The notes beneath the pieces were generated by a model. That model did no database searches and was not told where the DNA came from. It worked only from the letters and a program-made list of their open reading frames with translations. Source: an uncultured Bacteroidales bacterium (GTDB taxonomy: Bacteria; Bacteroidota; Bacteroidia; Bacteroidales; UBA932). From it: DNA of 46,936 bases. The stretch is taken from positions 1-46,936 of the forward strand of contig CALVAJ010000015.1 in NCBI GenBank assembly GCA_944325505.1. Reading direction: 5' to 3'. Position 1 is the stretch's first letter, and every line of letters starts with the position of its first letter. This document shows positions 34,722 through 43,474 of this stretch, one piece after another. The position numbers and the translations under genes are program-made.

Positions 34722-36167
34722 ATGTTCAGTAAGGAAGTTTACATCAGAAGAAGGGCGGAACTGGTCAGGAGACTGTCCGCACAGATGCCGGAAGGAAAGG
34801 CAGGCGTGGTGATGTTTGTCGGCAATGCGGAGGCTCCGCAGAACTACAGGGGCAATGACTATAAATTCAGGCAGGAAAGCACTTTCCTGTATTACTGGGG
34901 AATAGACGAGCCCGGGTTTGCAGCTTTGCTTGACCTTGATTCGGGAGATGAAGCCGTCTATGGCGATGATGTGGAGATAGACGATATCATCTGGATGGGG
35001 CCCCAGCCGTCAGTGGAATCGAAGGCTGCTGCCGTTGGGGTCGGGAAGTCCGCTCCGGCTGCGGAATTCGACAGGGCCGTCGCCGCCGCCCGCTCTCTCG
35101 GACGCGTAGTGCACTTCCTTCCTGCATCAAGATATTACAATGTGCTCAGGACTGCATCCCTTACCGGATGCAGCCCTGATTCAGTACGTAAAGTCGCCTC
35201 TGTCGCCGATGAGCAGGTGCATGCTTCTCTGGAGCTGGTCAACTCTGTCATTTCCATGCGCCTTATCAAGGAAGAGTGCGAGATAGAGGAGATCGACAAG
35301 GCTTGCGAGATCGGCTGGCTGATGCACTCCGAGGCCCGCCGCAGCTGCAAGCCCGGAGTCTGCGAGCAGGATATTGTAGGCAGGATGGAAGGCGTGACCA
35401 TATCCAAAGGTTGGGGCGTTTCCTTCACTACCATTCTTTCACAGCACGGGGAGACCCTGCACAACCACAGGCATGACGGTATCATCACTCCGGGGAAACT
35501 CCTTCTGATAGACGCGGGAGCAGAGAGCAACACCCATTACGCTTCAGACTTCACACGGACTGTCCCTTGCGGAGGAAAGTTCACCCCGAAGCAGCGTGAC
35601 ATATATGATATAGTCGTCGCCTGCAACGACCTTGCATACGACCTTGCAAAGCCTGGAGTGACATACCGGGACGTGCATCTGGCCGTTGCGGCAAGGATGC
35701 TCGAGGGCTTGAAGTCGCTCGACCTTGTCCGCGGAGATGTGGACGACATGGTGGCGGAAGGAGTCGCAGGCATGTTCATGCCGCATGGTCTGGGGCACAA
35801 TATGGGTATAGACGTGCATGATATGGAAGACCTCGGAGAAGACCTTGTAGGCTATGACCCTGACCAGAAGCGTTCTTCGCAGCTGGGACTGGGTTCTCTC
35901 CGGATGGCACGCCGGCTCAGGCCGGGTCATGTCATTACGGACGAACCGGGAATCTACTTCGTGCCTGCTCTGATAGCCAAATGGAAATCTGAAGGACAAG
36001 GCAAGGATTTCATTAACTATCAGAAACTTGAAGCTGAGTATCTGGATTTCGGCGGCATCCGTCTTGAGGATGACCTGCTGATAACTGCAGACGGATGTCG
36101 CAGGCTCGGCCCTCACAGGCTTCCTATCTACGCCGACGAAGTGGAGTCCGTAATGTCCGGCGAATAA
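34722..36167 (+). CDS. pepP: Xaa-Pro aminopeptidase (M24B, aminopeptidase P)
   Basis: A 481-residue dinuclear metallopeptidase that removes an N-terminal residue ahead of proline. The AMP_N domain covers about 1-140 (Y-R-G-N-D-Y-K-F-R-Q-E-S-T-F-L-Y-Y). The pita-bread catalytic domain carries the metal ligands D-A-G-A-E-S-N and A-S-D-F-T-R-T, H-G-L-G-H-N-M-G, D-E-P-G-I-Y and R-L-E-D-D. It starts at ATG 34722, 22 bp after the AGE-family gene. It is one of two M24 enzymes in the window and is smaller than the one at 44251. Confidence 0.94.
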   Translation: MFSKEVYIRRRAELVRRLSAQMPEGKAGVVMFVGNAEAPQNYRGNDYKFRQESTFLYYWGIDEPGFAALLDLDSGDEAVYGDDVEIDDIIWMGPQPSVESKAAAVGVGKSAPAAEFDRAVAAARSLGRVVHFLPASRYYNVLRTASLTGCSPDSVRKVASVADEQVHASLELVNSVISMRLIKEECEIEEIDKACEIGWLMHSEARRSCKPGVCEQDIVGRMEGVTISKGWGVSFTTILSQHGETLHNHRHDGIITPGKLLLIDAGAESNTHYASDFTRTVPCGGKFTPKQRDIYDIVVACNDLAYDLAKPGVTYRDVHLAVAARMLEGLKSLDLVRGDVDDMVAEGVAGMFMPHGLGHNMGIDVHDMEDLGEDLVGYDPDQKRSSQLGLGSLRMARRLRPGHVITDEPGIYFVPALIAKWKSEGQGKDFINYQKLEAEYLDFGGIRLEDDLLITADGCRRLGPHRLPIYADEVESVMSGE

Positions 36168-36180
36168 TCAGGTATTGCAA

Positions 36181-36672
36181 ATGGAAGTCTTGATAGCGAT
36201 ATTGGCAGTGCTTGCCGGGGTGATAGGAATCCTCGGCAGCATATTGCCTGCCCTTCCGGGACCGCCTCTTGCATGGGTCGGAATGCTGCTCCTTTATCTT
36301 TGGGGAGGAACAGACGGAGCAGGGGAGCACATGTCCCTGACCATTCTTCTGGTGATGCTCGGAGTCACAGTAGCCGTCTGTGTAATCGATTATATAGTAC
36401 CTCTGTATTTCACAAAGCTTACCGGTGGGACGAAAGCTGCGGAACGCGGGGCGATGGCCGGGCTCATATTCGGGCTTTTTGTAGTGCCGCCTGTCGGGAT
36501 GATTCTCGGCTCTTTCCTCGGTGCGTTCCTGGCCGAACTCTATTACGCCCGCAAATCCACCGGAGCTGCCCTGAAATCGGCCTTCGGCTCTTTTCTCGGA
36601 TTCCTTGCAGGCACCGGCCTCAAGCTCATCGCCTGCGGGGTGATGATGTACTATATCATCGTCTATATCTGA
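36181..36672 (+). CDS. DUF456 family membrane protein
   Basis: A 163-residue inner-membrane protein with about four hydrophobic segments and the DUF456 signatures P-A-L-P-G-P-P-L-A-W and K-L-T-G-G-T-K-A-A-E-R-G-A-M-A-G. It starts at ATG 36181 (M-E-V-L-I); a TTG two codons upstream is less likely. It sits 13 bp behind the aminopeptidase. Function unknown. Confidence 0.85.
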   Translation: MEVLIAILAVLAGVIGILGSILPALPGPPLAWVGMLLLYLWGGTDGAGEHMSLTILLVMLGVTVAVCVIDYIVPLYFTKLTGGTKAAERGAMAGLIFGLFVVPPVGMILGSFLGAFLAELYYARKSTGAALKSAFGSFLGFLAGTGLKLIACGVMMYYIIVYI

Positions 36673-36710
36673 TGCACAGAGAGGAGACTTTTCCGGTTTT
36701 TAAAGGAGCC

Positions 36711-37073
36711 TTATATCCCCAGCATTGCCGCCGGAGAAATGTTGAGTATCTTGCACAGTTCTCGGGCTGTCTTCAGTGTCGGTTCTGCCCGTCCTGTAAT
36801 ATAGTCGCTTATCCGTGAGGGACTTACTCCTATCCTGCCGGCAAGTTCCTTCTGGGTGATTCCCTGCTCATGGATAGCATCGTCTATGAGTTCTGAAACG
36901 GAAGGCTTTTCAATAGGGAAGTGCTCTTTTTCATACTCTATCACCAGATCCGACAGCATGGTAAGTTCCACTGCATTCCTGTCGTCTGCCGGAGTATATC
37001 CATCTACAACAGGGAGCAGTTCTTCTATCCGGTTCAAAGCAAATTCATATTGCTGTTCTGTTATGTTACCCAT
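36711..37073 (-). CDS. higA: HigA-type antitoxin, XRE helix-turn-helix
   Basis: A 120-residue antitoxin and transcriptional autorepressor. The N-terminal half is acidic and may bind the toxin. An XRE helix-turn-helix lies at about residues 70-115 (T-Q-K-E-L-A-G-R-I-G-V-S-P-S-R-I-S-D-Y). It follows its toxin gene by 10 bp, the toxin-first order typical of higBA. It converges with the DUF456 gene, 38 bp away. Confidence 0.9.
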   Translation of the reverse strand: MGNITEQQYEFALNRIEELLPVVDGYTPADDRNAVELTMLSDLVIEYEKEHFPIEKPSVSELIDDAIHEQGITQKELAGRIGVSPSRISDYITGRAEPTLKTARELCKILNISPAAMLGI

Positions 37074-37083
37074 AATTCTGCCT

Positions 37084-37383
37084 TTAAATGTTTTTGCAAT
37101 CTATCTTGTCGTATTCTGAGTGGTTTCCCACCCATCGGATGAACAGATACCCTATCGTGAATTTTACCACTACCACCAGTCTGTACCGGTTTCCTTTGAT
37201 ATTGAATACATAATGCTGGTTCCCTACATAATCGGCAGAAGGAAAATCCACTCTGATATCGGAAAAGTTTTTCCATTCGGCCTCCTCGGTTATTCCGTAC
37301 CATCTTTCCAGAGCCGTCTTTGAATCTTCATTCCCGGGAGATTCGTAAAACTCCTTCAATTTCCTGTGCGACACGATTCTCAT
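37084..37383 (-). CDS. higB: HigB-type mRNA interferase toxin
   Basis: A 99-residue toxin of the HigB family (RelE fold), which cleaves mRNA on the ribosome. Signature segments are M-R-I-V-S-H-R-K-L, A-D-Y-V-G-N-Q-H-Y-V-F-N-I-K-G-N-R-Y-R and W-V-G-N-H-S-E-Y-D-K-I-D. It precedes higA and has its own promoter. Confidence 0.9.
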   Translation of the reverse strand: MRIVSHRKLKEFYESPGNEDSKTALERWYGITEEAEWKNFSDIRVDFPSADYVGNQHYVFNIKGNRYRLVVVVKFTIGYLFIRWVGNHSEYDKIDCKNI

Positions 37384-37399
37384 TTTCCTTTCGTTTCGG

Positions 37400-37430
37400 C
37401 AAAGATATGTTCAATTATTGGATTTCGCAA
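37400..37430 (-). promoter_or_regulatory. Promoter of higBA
   Basis: On the minus strand, TTG (37428-37430), a 20-bp spacer, then TATCTTTG (37400-37407), a perfect TAnnTTTG. The -7 element ends 16 bp upstream of the higB ATG, giving a very short leader that fits autorepression by HigA. Confidence 0.75.
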
Positions 37431-37488
37431 TTTTTATGCGTGATAATTTTGAATTTCAAAAAGCACTAGGCTCTACATATAAAAAGAT

Positions 37489-37520
37489 AGAGCGTCCGCG
37501 ATTCACATCGTAGACGCTCT
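37489..37520. other. Long hairpin with tetraloop in the higB/cyclophilin gap
   Basis: AGAGCGTC (37489-37496) pairs perfectly with GACGCTCT (37513-37520). Inside, CGAT/ATCG pair around TCAC, giving an almost continuous 14-bp stem. Read leftward it is followed by ATCTTTTTATA, so it may be the terminator of the cyclophilin gene. Read rightward it precedes a 20-codon open frame. Its role is uncertain. Confidence 0.55.
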
Positions 37521-37545
37521 GCAATTCTAACCTAAAACTTAACCT

Positions 37546-37608
37546 ATGAAAAAACTATTCGTCAGAAAATATTGCAACTCTTGTGCCAAAATCCTCCGCG
37601 TATACTGA
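37546..37608 (+). CDS. Possible 20-residue peptide downstream of a hairpin
   Basis: ATG at 37546 opens a 20-codon frame encoding M-K-K-L-F-V-R-K-Y-C, then N-S-C-A-K-I-L-R-V-Y and TGA. It is basic and has a C-x2-C pair. It lies 25 bp after the hairpin at 37489-37520, opposite the cyclophilin terminator region. It may be a leader peptide, a small regulatory peptide or chance. The basic composition and position after a hairpin are the only support. Confidence 0.25.
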   Translation: MKKLFVRKYCNSCAKILRVY

Positions 37609-37618
37609 AAAATATGCG

Positions 37619-38326
37619 TCAGATGGTAGGATTTTCATCGCATCCTTTCCATGGACGGCCTGCAGCCTCAAGAGCTGCCAGCGTAGAGCGGTCAGGCCGG
37701 ATGGATATGATATGGATGTCTTTTACGGGCTTGTCCCTTCCGTCGGTCTGTACGGCGGCAATCTTATCTATAACGTCAAACCCTGAAACGGTTTCCCCGA
37801 AAACAGTGTACTGGCCGTCAAGCTGTGCGCATGTATTGGCATCCTGTACGATGTAGAACTGTGATCCGGAAGACTCTTTTTTCGGATTTGCGGCATCTCC
37901 GCGCCGGGCGGCCGCAAGGGCTCCTTTCTTGTGCGTGAACTGCGGGAGAATCTCTGCCGGAATCGTGTATCCCGGACCGCCTGTGCCGTATCTTGCTGAC
38001 TGTGAAGGATCCTTTGTGAGAGGATCTCCGGTCTGGATCATGAAGCCGTTGATGACTCTGTGGAAAAGAAGTCCGTCGAAGTATCCTTCGGAAGCAAGTT
38101 TGATGAAATTGTCCCTGTGGAGAGGGGTCTGTTTGTAGAGTTTCACCTTGATGGTACCCATGTCCGTCTTGATGTCGAGGACAGGCTCTTCGGAAAGTGA
38201 TGATGCGTCAAATGCCATTGTCTTTTCTTCTTTGTCCTGTTTCTGTTTCTGCCTGGAATTGCCGCAGGACGGGACCATTGCGATGATTCCCAGGGCGCAC
38301 ATGAGTTTAAGGAATGTTTTTTTCAT
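37619..38326 (-). CDS. Lipoprotein cyclophilin (peptidyl-prolyl cis-trans isomerase)
   Basis: A 235-residue exported cyclophilin. The signal peptide has the lipobox M-V-P-S-C (Cys21), so it is probably membrane-anchored in the envelope. The catalytic domain has F-H-R-V-I-N-G-F-M-I-Q-T-G-D-P, G-P-G-Y-T-I-P-A-E, S-G-S-Q-F-Y-I and V-F-G. The R in F-H-R and the Q-T-G motif are intact. It should assist proline isomerisation of exported proteins. It is a single gene between higBA and the flippase. Confidence 0.93.
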   Translation of the reverse strand: MKKTFLKLMCALGIIAMVPSCGNSRQKQKQDKEEKTMAFDASSLSEEPVLDIKTDMGTIKVKLYKQTPLHRDNFIKLASEGYFDGLLFHRVINGFMIQTGDPLTKDPSQSARYGTGGPGYTIPAEILPQFTHKKGALAAARRGDAANPKKESSGSQFYIVQDANTCAQLDGQYTVFGETVSGFDVIDKIAAVQTDGRDKPVKDIHIISIRPDRSTLAALEAAGRPWKGCDENPTI

Positions 38327-38461
38327 TATATAAAACTGAATTTTATTTGATTTAAGTATATGTTCCGGTTCTGGAAAACCGGCTAATAGATGCTCAAACA
38401 GTCAGATTAGTTGCATAAATCCTGTCAGAATTCCGGACAGTTTCTTAATTTTGCGCCCGTT

Positions 38462-40000
38462 ATGGCAAATCCGTTGAAACAGCTGGCGGGAGATACCGCC
38501 ATTTACGGGCTCAGTACGATACTTGCCCGCATCATCAATTTTCTGTTCGTCCCGTTCTACACCAGGCTTCTGACGACGGAAAGTTACGGGGTCGTTACCG
38601 AGTTCATGGCCTATATTGCTGTTCTGCAGGTAATCCTGGTGCTCGGTCTAGAGACGGGATGTTTCCGGTTTGCAAACAAGGAAGGAACGGATCCCGATGC
38701 GGTCTATTCCAATGCGCTCGTCGCCGTTTTCGGAGTCAGCGGGGCGTTTCTGGCTGCAATGATTGCATTCGCCGGTCCGATAGCCGGAGCCCTCGGCTAC
38801 GCCGGATATGAGAACTGTATAGTATATGTGGGCGGAATCCTGTTTCTCGACAGCATTACTGCAATCCTGTTCGCAAAACTCCGGCAGGAGCGCAAGGCTC
38901 TGAAGTTTGCGGTTCTGAAAACTGTAAAGATCCTTACGGAAACCGCCTCCAACCTGGTTCTGTTCTTCTGGTTTCCTGCATATTGTCTTAAAGTTGCCGG
39001 GGAACTCGGCAAGGAAGTCTCCTGCCTGACATCAGGAGACGTGTGGATGCTGAATCTGGTTTCTGCCACACCGGATTTCAGCTATGTTATTTTCGCCATT
39101 CTTGTGAGCTGCGTGGTCTGCGCACTGCTTTTTCTGCCTGCCTTCCTGCGTTTTACCTATACGTTCGACGGGAAACTGCTGCGCCGGATGCTGGCTTATT
39201 CTCTCCCTTTGATGGTGGCAGGTCTTCCGGGAGTGGCCAACGATTTTCTGGACCGTTACCTGTTCCGCTATTTCGATACCGGGGCGGATAACTGGAGATC
39301 CAGTCTGGGGATTTACCAGGCGGCGGTGAAGCTATCGGTAATAATGTCGCTGTTTATCCAGATGTTCCGGTTCGCGGCGGAGCCGTTCTTTTTCCAGCGG
39401 GCCAGGGACAAGGATATGAAGGTCCTGTATGCCAAGGTCATGGAATATTTCGTGGCTTTCTGCGGACTGATATTCCTCGGGGTGATACTTTATATAGATG
39501 TAATCTCACTGATTCTCGGCCGTGATTTCAGGGTCGGTATAGGGATTGTCCCCGTAATGCTGCTTTCCTATATGCTCCTGGGGATGCTTTTCAACGTATC
39601 CATGTGGTACAAGCTTTCCGGCAAGACAGGCTATGCCATCTATATTACCCTTGCCGGACTGGCGGTGACCGCCGCGGCCAATATCATTTTCATGCCTTCC
39701 TATTCCTACTGGGCATCGGCATTCGGCCATCTGGCAAGCTATGCGGTGATGCTGGCAGTCTGCACTGCGCTCGGGCGCAGATACTATCCCATACCATACA
39801 AATGGGGCAGGATTTTCTGCTTTTTCGTCCTTATGGGAATAGTGTATGGAGCGGCCCTGCTTCTGGACCGGTCGTTTTTCGGGAGCGTACAGATATCGGA
39901 AGGAGGACCCTGGGGCCTTCTTGCCACCAAGCTCCTCCTTCATACGGTCCTTATCATTTTCTATGCGGCCTCATCGTGGGTGCTGCTGCGCCGCAGATGA
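38462..40000 (+). CDS. Polysaccharide flippase (Wzx/MATE-like oligosaccharide transporter)
   Basis: A 512-residue integral membrane protein with about 12-14 hydrophobic segments, beginning M-A-N-P-L-K-Q-L-A-G-D-T-A-I-Y-G and including the N-terminal F-Y-T-R-L-L-T motif of lipid-linked-oligosaccharide flippases. It would translocate an undecaprenyl-linked or LPS-type glycan unit. I chose ATG 38462; an in-frame start at 38411 lies in the upstream non-coding region. A TAATTTTG -7-like element is at 38446-38453. No glycosyltransferases are adjacent, so the glycan is unknown. It converges with the next gene, 8 bp apart. Confidence 0.9.
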   Translation: MANPLKQLAGDTAIYGLSTILARIINFLFVPFYTRLLTTESYGVVTEFMAYIAVLQVILVLGLETGCFRFANKEGTDPDAVYSNALVAVFGVSGAFLAAMIAFAGPIAGALGYAGYENCIVYVGGILFLDSITAILFAKLRQERKALKFAVLKTVKILTETASNLVLFFWFPAYCLKVAGELGKEVSCLTSGDVWMLNLVSATPDFSYVIFAILVSCVVCALLFLPAFLRFTYTFDGKLLRRMLAYSLPLMVAGLPGVANDFLDRYLFRYFDTGADNWRSSLGIYQAAVKLSVIMSLFIQMFRFAAEPFFFQRARDKDMKVLYAKVMEYFVAFCGLIFLGVILYIDVISLILGRDFRVGIGIVPVMLLSYMLLGMLFNVSMWYKLSGKTGYAIYITLAGLAVTAAANIIFMPSYSYWASAFGHLASYAVMLAVCTALGRRYYPIPYKWGRIFCFFVLMGIVYGAALLLDRSFFGSVQISEGGPWGLLATKLLLHTVLIIFYAASSWVLLRRR

Positions 40001-40008
40001 GGACTGTC

Positions 40009-41919
40009 CTATTCTGTCAGCTCTTTAAGTGTTGAAACCATCAGCCCGTGGTCGCGGAAGTCGTTCCGGAGACTGTAGCTTCCGTCTTTATCCACGAGCA
40101 CATAGGAAGGGATTCCGTCTATCCTGAACTTTTCACACAGATATTTCCACTGCTCCGCTCCGATCCTGTAGTGGAGACCGCGTATGTCAGGGATCATGCT
40201 CTTGTATTTGACGATCGGGGATGTTTCGTTGGCAATATATATCCATACAATGTCATCGCTCTTGAGTTCGGTGTCCTTCAGCGGCTCGTTGGCACTCAGG
40301 GCTGCACGGCAAGGGGCGCACCAGGTGTTCCAGAAGTCCACCAGAATGACTTTCCCCTTATGCGGGGCGATGATGGCATCGAAAAGGTTTTCAACGCTTA
40401 CATCAGGAGTTTCCCGGATGAGAGCTTTTCCTTCAAGGGCAGCGAGAGTAGCCAGGGTGTTTGCCTGCATTGCCTCCAGCGCTTCCGCAAAGAAAGGCTC
40501 TGACGAGCTGTCCCTGAATTGCTTCAGTTCTGCTTCTGTAAGCTCGCCGTTTTCCGCTTTCCCGGCAAGAGGGACGGCTTCTGTCAGGTCATGGATGAAC
40601 CCTTTACCGTATTTTTCCGTTATTGTCTGTCCAAGTCCGGTATCTGTCACGGCACTTATGAAGTCCGACATGTTTCTTCCCATCAGAAGTTTCGGATCAT
40701 TGACATCGAACAGTCCGCAGAGGGCGGCATAGTTTTCAGGCCGCATCTTGTTCAGACCTGGGACTTCGATGCTGTAATCCCAGTTTCTGGTGGCCATCAT
40801 GTAATTGTGTTTCCTCAGGAAGTCTCCCTGCCCGAATGCCGAGACGGTTTCCTGTTTAAGCGATGTCTGCCAATATTCTTTCATCATCGGAGACAGTCCG
40901 CTGGCGGAAATGCTGTCGGTCAGTGCCCTGTACCGTGAAATCACATGGTCGGTGTACTCGTCGGCATTCATCCTGTAGTCGGCGAAACTGCCGGAGTAGA
41001 GGTTCATTCCATAATACTTGTCGTTCTGCTCGGCTTCGAATGTATTTGTAAGGTTCATATATTCTCCGGAAGCATATATCCTCCGTCCGAATGCCGGTAC
41101 TTCCGCAATGTCACGGACCCGCGTCGCTTTCAGGAGCCATCCGCTCATCCTCATGTCGAAATATATGTCAGAAGAGTCTCCCGGGGCAAGCCAGACATCG
41201 CCTCCGATGCCTCCGCCGCTCCCTATGCTTAAATATATATGTCCGAAAGCGGGTCCGTACTGACTGAAACCGAACGAAGCCGTAGCGGTTTCCGGATCTA
41301 TGGCGGCTGTATAGGATTGCTGGCCGTTAAGCAGGGTAGTGACATACATTTCTATTTCAGAGCCGAGCTCTTTCCTCCAGTTCAGCAGATGGACGGTGAC
41401 ATGCGTGTCCCCGGTTTTGAATATCGGTTCAGGGAGGCTGCCGGCTGCGGCGGGTTTCAGCAGCGCGGACGGTACTCCTTTTGGGGTATCATATTCCGTC
41501 TTGCCGGTCAGGTCCACGTCATAAAGCTTGAAACAGTCCGGGCAGTCGGATTCGATGAAGTCGAATGATTTTACGTTTCCCGGAAGAGGATCGAAGAAAA
41601 GGCTGAATGTTGCCTGTCCTGAATCAGGCATCCAGAAAAGCGAATCTGCCTGTATGCCTTCGGTCCCTCTCATAGGGTATTTCTTTCCCTTTGCCAGGAT
41701 GTATGAATCCGATGCGATTTTGATCCAGTAGTGAGGCCTGAATCTGGCATCGATGGTAAGTACGGTGGACGAATCGGTTATCTCCACCCGGGAGATATAG
41801 ACTGTAGTCGTATTCGCCGTCCCGACCAGCGGGTTTTCAACGACCCTTTCTTTCGGGGCGCAGGAGGCAACAATCGCGGCTATGGCCAGAGTCGCCGCCA
41901 AGGTCAGTTTTGTGTTCAT
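40009..41919 (-). CDS. TlpA-like thioredoxin-fold lipoprotein
   Basis: A 636-residue exported protein. The lipobox I-V-A-S-C (Cys20) indicates surface or periplasmic lipid anchoring. The first about 500 residues are a large beta-rich/helical region without a recognised enzyme motif. The C-terminal about 130 residues are a TlpA/ResA-type thioredoxin domain with active-site W-C-A-P-C (Cys534, Cys537) after V-D-F-W-N-T. A role in periplasmic disulfide reduction or stress signalling is plausible. A strong promoter lies upstream at 41943-41973. Confidence 0.85.
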   Translation of the reverse strand: MNTKLTLAATLAIAAIVASCAPKERVVENPLVGTANTTTVYISRVEITDSSTVLTIDARFRPHYWIKIASDSYILAKGKKYPMRGTEGIQADSLFWMPDSGQATFSLFFDPLPGNVKSFDFIESDCPDCFKLYDVDLTGKTEYDTPKGVPSALLKPAAAGSLPEPIFKTGDTHVTVHLLNWRKELGSEIEMYVTTLLNGQQSYTAAIDPETATASFGFSQYGPAFGHIYLSIGSGGGIGGDVWLAPGDSSDIYFDMRMSGWLLKATRVRDIAEVPAFGRRIYASGEYMNLTNTFEAEQNDKYYGMNLYSGSFADYRMNADEYTDHVISRYRALTDSISASGLSPMMKEYWQTSLKQETVSAFGQGDFLRKHNYMMATRNWDYSIEVPGLNKMRPENYAALCGLFDVNDPKLLMGRNMSDFISAVTDTGLGQTITEKYGKGFIHDLTEAVPLAGKAENGELTEAELKQFRDSSSEPFFAEALEAMQANTLATLAALEGKALIRETPDVSVENLFDAIIAPHKGKVILVDFWNTWCAPCRAALSANEPLKDTELKSDDIVWIYIANETSPIVKYKSMIPDIRGLHYRIGAEQWKYLCEKFRIDGIPSYVLVDKDGSYSLRNDFRDHGLMVSTLKELTE

Positions 41920-41942
41920 GATGTTTTGGTTGTTTGGTCTTT

Positions 41943-41973
41943 CAAATATATCAAATAATCCCCTTTATGACAA
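41943..41973 (-). promoter_or_regulatory. Promoter of the TlpA-like gene
   Basis: On the minus strand, TTG (41971-41973), exactly 20 bp, then TATATTTG (41943-41950), an ideal -33/-7 pair. The start codon follows 23 bp beyond the -7 element. The promoter sits directly downstream of the second PspC gene, whose stop codon is at 41978. Confidence 0.75.
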
Positions 41974-41977
41974 AAAG

Positions 41978-43063
41978 TTACATCAGGGTCCCGATAATCA
42001 GCAGCCTTCTTATGATCCATACGGCGAATACCAGCAGGGAAACTATCCAAATGATGAAGATGATGGTCCCGGGACGCCAGCGCGGGGCTTTGAGGTTGAA
42101 GGTCAACAGCACACCGTTGTATATCATCCATACGGCAAGCAGGCCGACAACGGCGATGCACAGCCACCAGAATTCCTCCCGAAGCACGAACTGGGACAGG
42201 AAAATACGTTCATCATCATAGTATCCGAGGCTGCCGAGGTCGGCTTCCTTTTCGATAAGATTGCGGATAAGGTCATATGTCGTGCATCCTATCAGAGAGC
42301 CTATCCCGACAGTGATAAGGAAGATACCCATGACAATGCCGATGATTCTCCCTGCAGTGTGCAGTGCCGGAGATGTCCTGATTTCTTCTGCCGTCTCTTT
42401 TAGCGGGAGGCTGTCGAATTTCCGCTTGAACTGCCTCAGGTCTAAAGGCTCGCCTCTCATTCTGCATTTCTCCTCGACTGTCTTTGCGGCAGGGATGATG
42501 ATCCACAGGACCATGTATCCGAGCATGCAGAATATGAAAGATGTTATCAGTGCACCTTCGAAATTATAGTATTTGCCCAGGTTGACGAATATTCCGACAA
42601 GGAAAACGATGCCGCAGAAAATGAGTCTTGTAAATACGGCATCCGTATGGAAGTATGCGGCCGTTCCGCTGCATACCCCGCCGAGGACCCTGTGGTCTAT
42701 ATCTCTGTACAGACGCTTCGGCCCTTGGGGACAGGCGGTATCCGTTCCGGTTCCCGTGCTGTCCGCACTTCCGCTGCCCTGCATTCCGGACTCCGCCTTT
42801 TCCTCATCGGCAAGCTCTGAAGGGCTGCCTATCCTGTGGATTACGGCGTCTACCAGGGCGTAGCTTACTACGCTGTCTTTTCCGCCGTTTTCAATAAACA
42901 GCTCGGCGATTCGCTGTTCGATGTCGCTCATGATTTCAGAAGCATAGCAGTTTTCACAGTAAGTGTTCCGTATATCTTCTATATATCCGTTAAGCCGTTC
43001 GTATGCATCGCGTTCCAATATGAAAGAATAACCTCCGATGCTTACTTTTTCTGTCTGTTTCAT
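41978..43063 (-). CDS. PspC-domain envelope protein, large
   Basis: A 361-residue membrane protein. I chose ATG 43063 (M-K-Q-T-E-K-V-S-I-G-G-Y-S-F); longer versions overlap padR. An N-terminal about 85-residue region with I-E-Q-R-I-A-E-L-F is paralogous to that in the smaller PspC protein at 43475. A PspC core (R-L-Y-R-D-I-D-H-R-V-L-G-G-V-C-S-G) near residue 118 is followed by several membrane segments. PspC proteins sense or relieve envelope stress. It lies 22 bp behind padR in one transcription unit. Confidence 0.88.
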   Translation of the reverse strand: MKQTEKVSIGGYSFILERDAYERLNGYIEDIRNTYCENCYASEIMSDIEQRIAELFIENGGKDSVVSYALVDAVIHRIGSPSELADEEKAESGMQGSGSADSTGTGTDTACPQGPKRLYRDIDHRVLGGVCSGTAAYFHTDAVFTRLIFCGIVFLVGIFVNLGKYYNFEGALITSFIFCMLGYMVLWIIIPAAKTVEEKCRMRGEPLDLRQFKRKFDSLPLKETAEEIRTSPALHTAGRIIGIVMGIFLITVGIGSLIGCTTYDLIRNLIEKEADLGSLGYYDDERIFLSQFVLREEFWWLCIAVVGLLAVWMIYNGVLLTFNLKAPRWRPGTIIFIIWIVSLLVFAVWIIRRLLIIGTLM

Positions 43064-43085
43064 GGTTTGGATAGATGTTGGGTAG

Positions 43086-43460
43086 TTACTGGTTGTTTTC
43101 TGCTGCTGCAATCTGCATCTGTGCTCCGGACCGGATCGAGTCTATCGACCTTACGAGTTCCTGCCAGGTCGAGTCCAGTTCCTCGAGCTGCTGCTTTCCC
43201 TTGTCCGTGATCATGTAGTATTTGCGTGGAGGACCCTGTGGGGACTCTTCCCATCTGTAGCTGAGCAGGCCGAGGTTCTTCAGCCGGATAAGCAGAGGGT
43301 AGAGCGTTCCTTCTACTACTATGATATCCACATCCTTGAGTTTCTGTATTATGGACGAGGCGTACTCGTCTCCGGAGCGCAGTACAAGCAGTATGCTGTA
43401 TTCCAATACGCCACGCCGCATCTGGGTGCGGCTGTTCTCTACTATTGTATTTGTTTCCAT
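43086..43460 (-). CDS. PadR-family transcriptional regulator
   Basis: A 124-residue winged-helix regulator (R-R-G-V-L-E-Y-S-I-L, V-V-E-G-T-L-Y-P-L-L-I-R-L-K, then P-R-K-Y-Y-M-I-T-D-K-G). ATG 43460 is preferred over an in-frame GTG at 43469. It is sandwiched between two PspC genes, 14 and 22 bp away, and probably controls them, perhaps in response to envelope stress or a small molecule. Confidence 0.9.
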   Translation of the reverse strand: METNTIVENSRTQMRRGVLEYSILLVLRSGDEYASSIIQKLKDVDIIVVEGTLYPLLIRLKNLGLLSYRWEESPQGPPRKYYMITDKGKQQLEELDSTWQELVRSIDSIRSGAQMQIAAAENNQ

Positions 43461-43474
43461 ATATGACACTCCAT

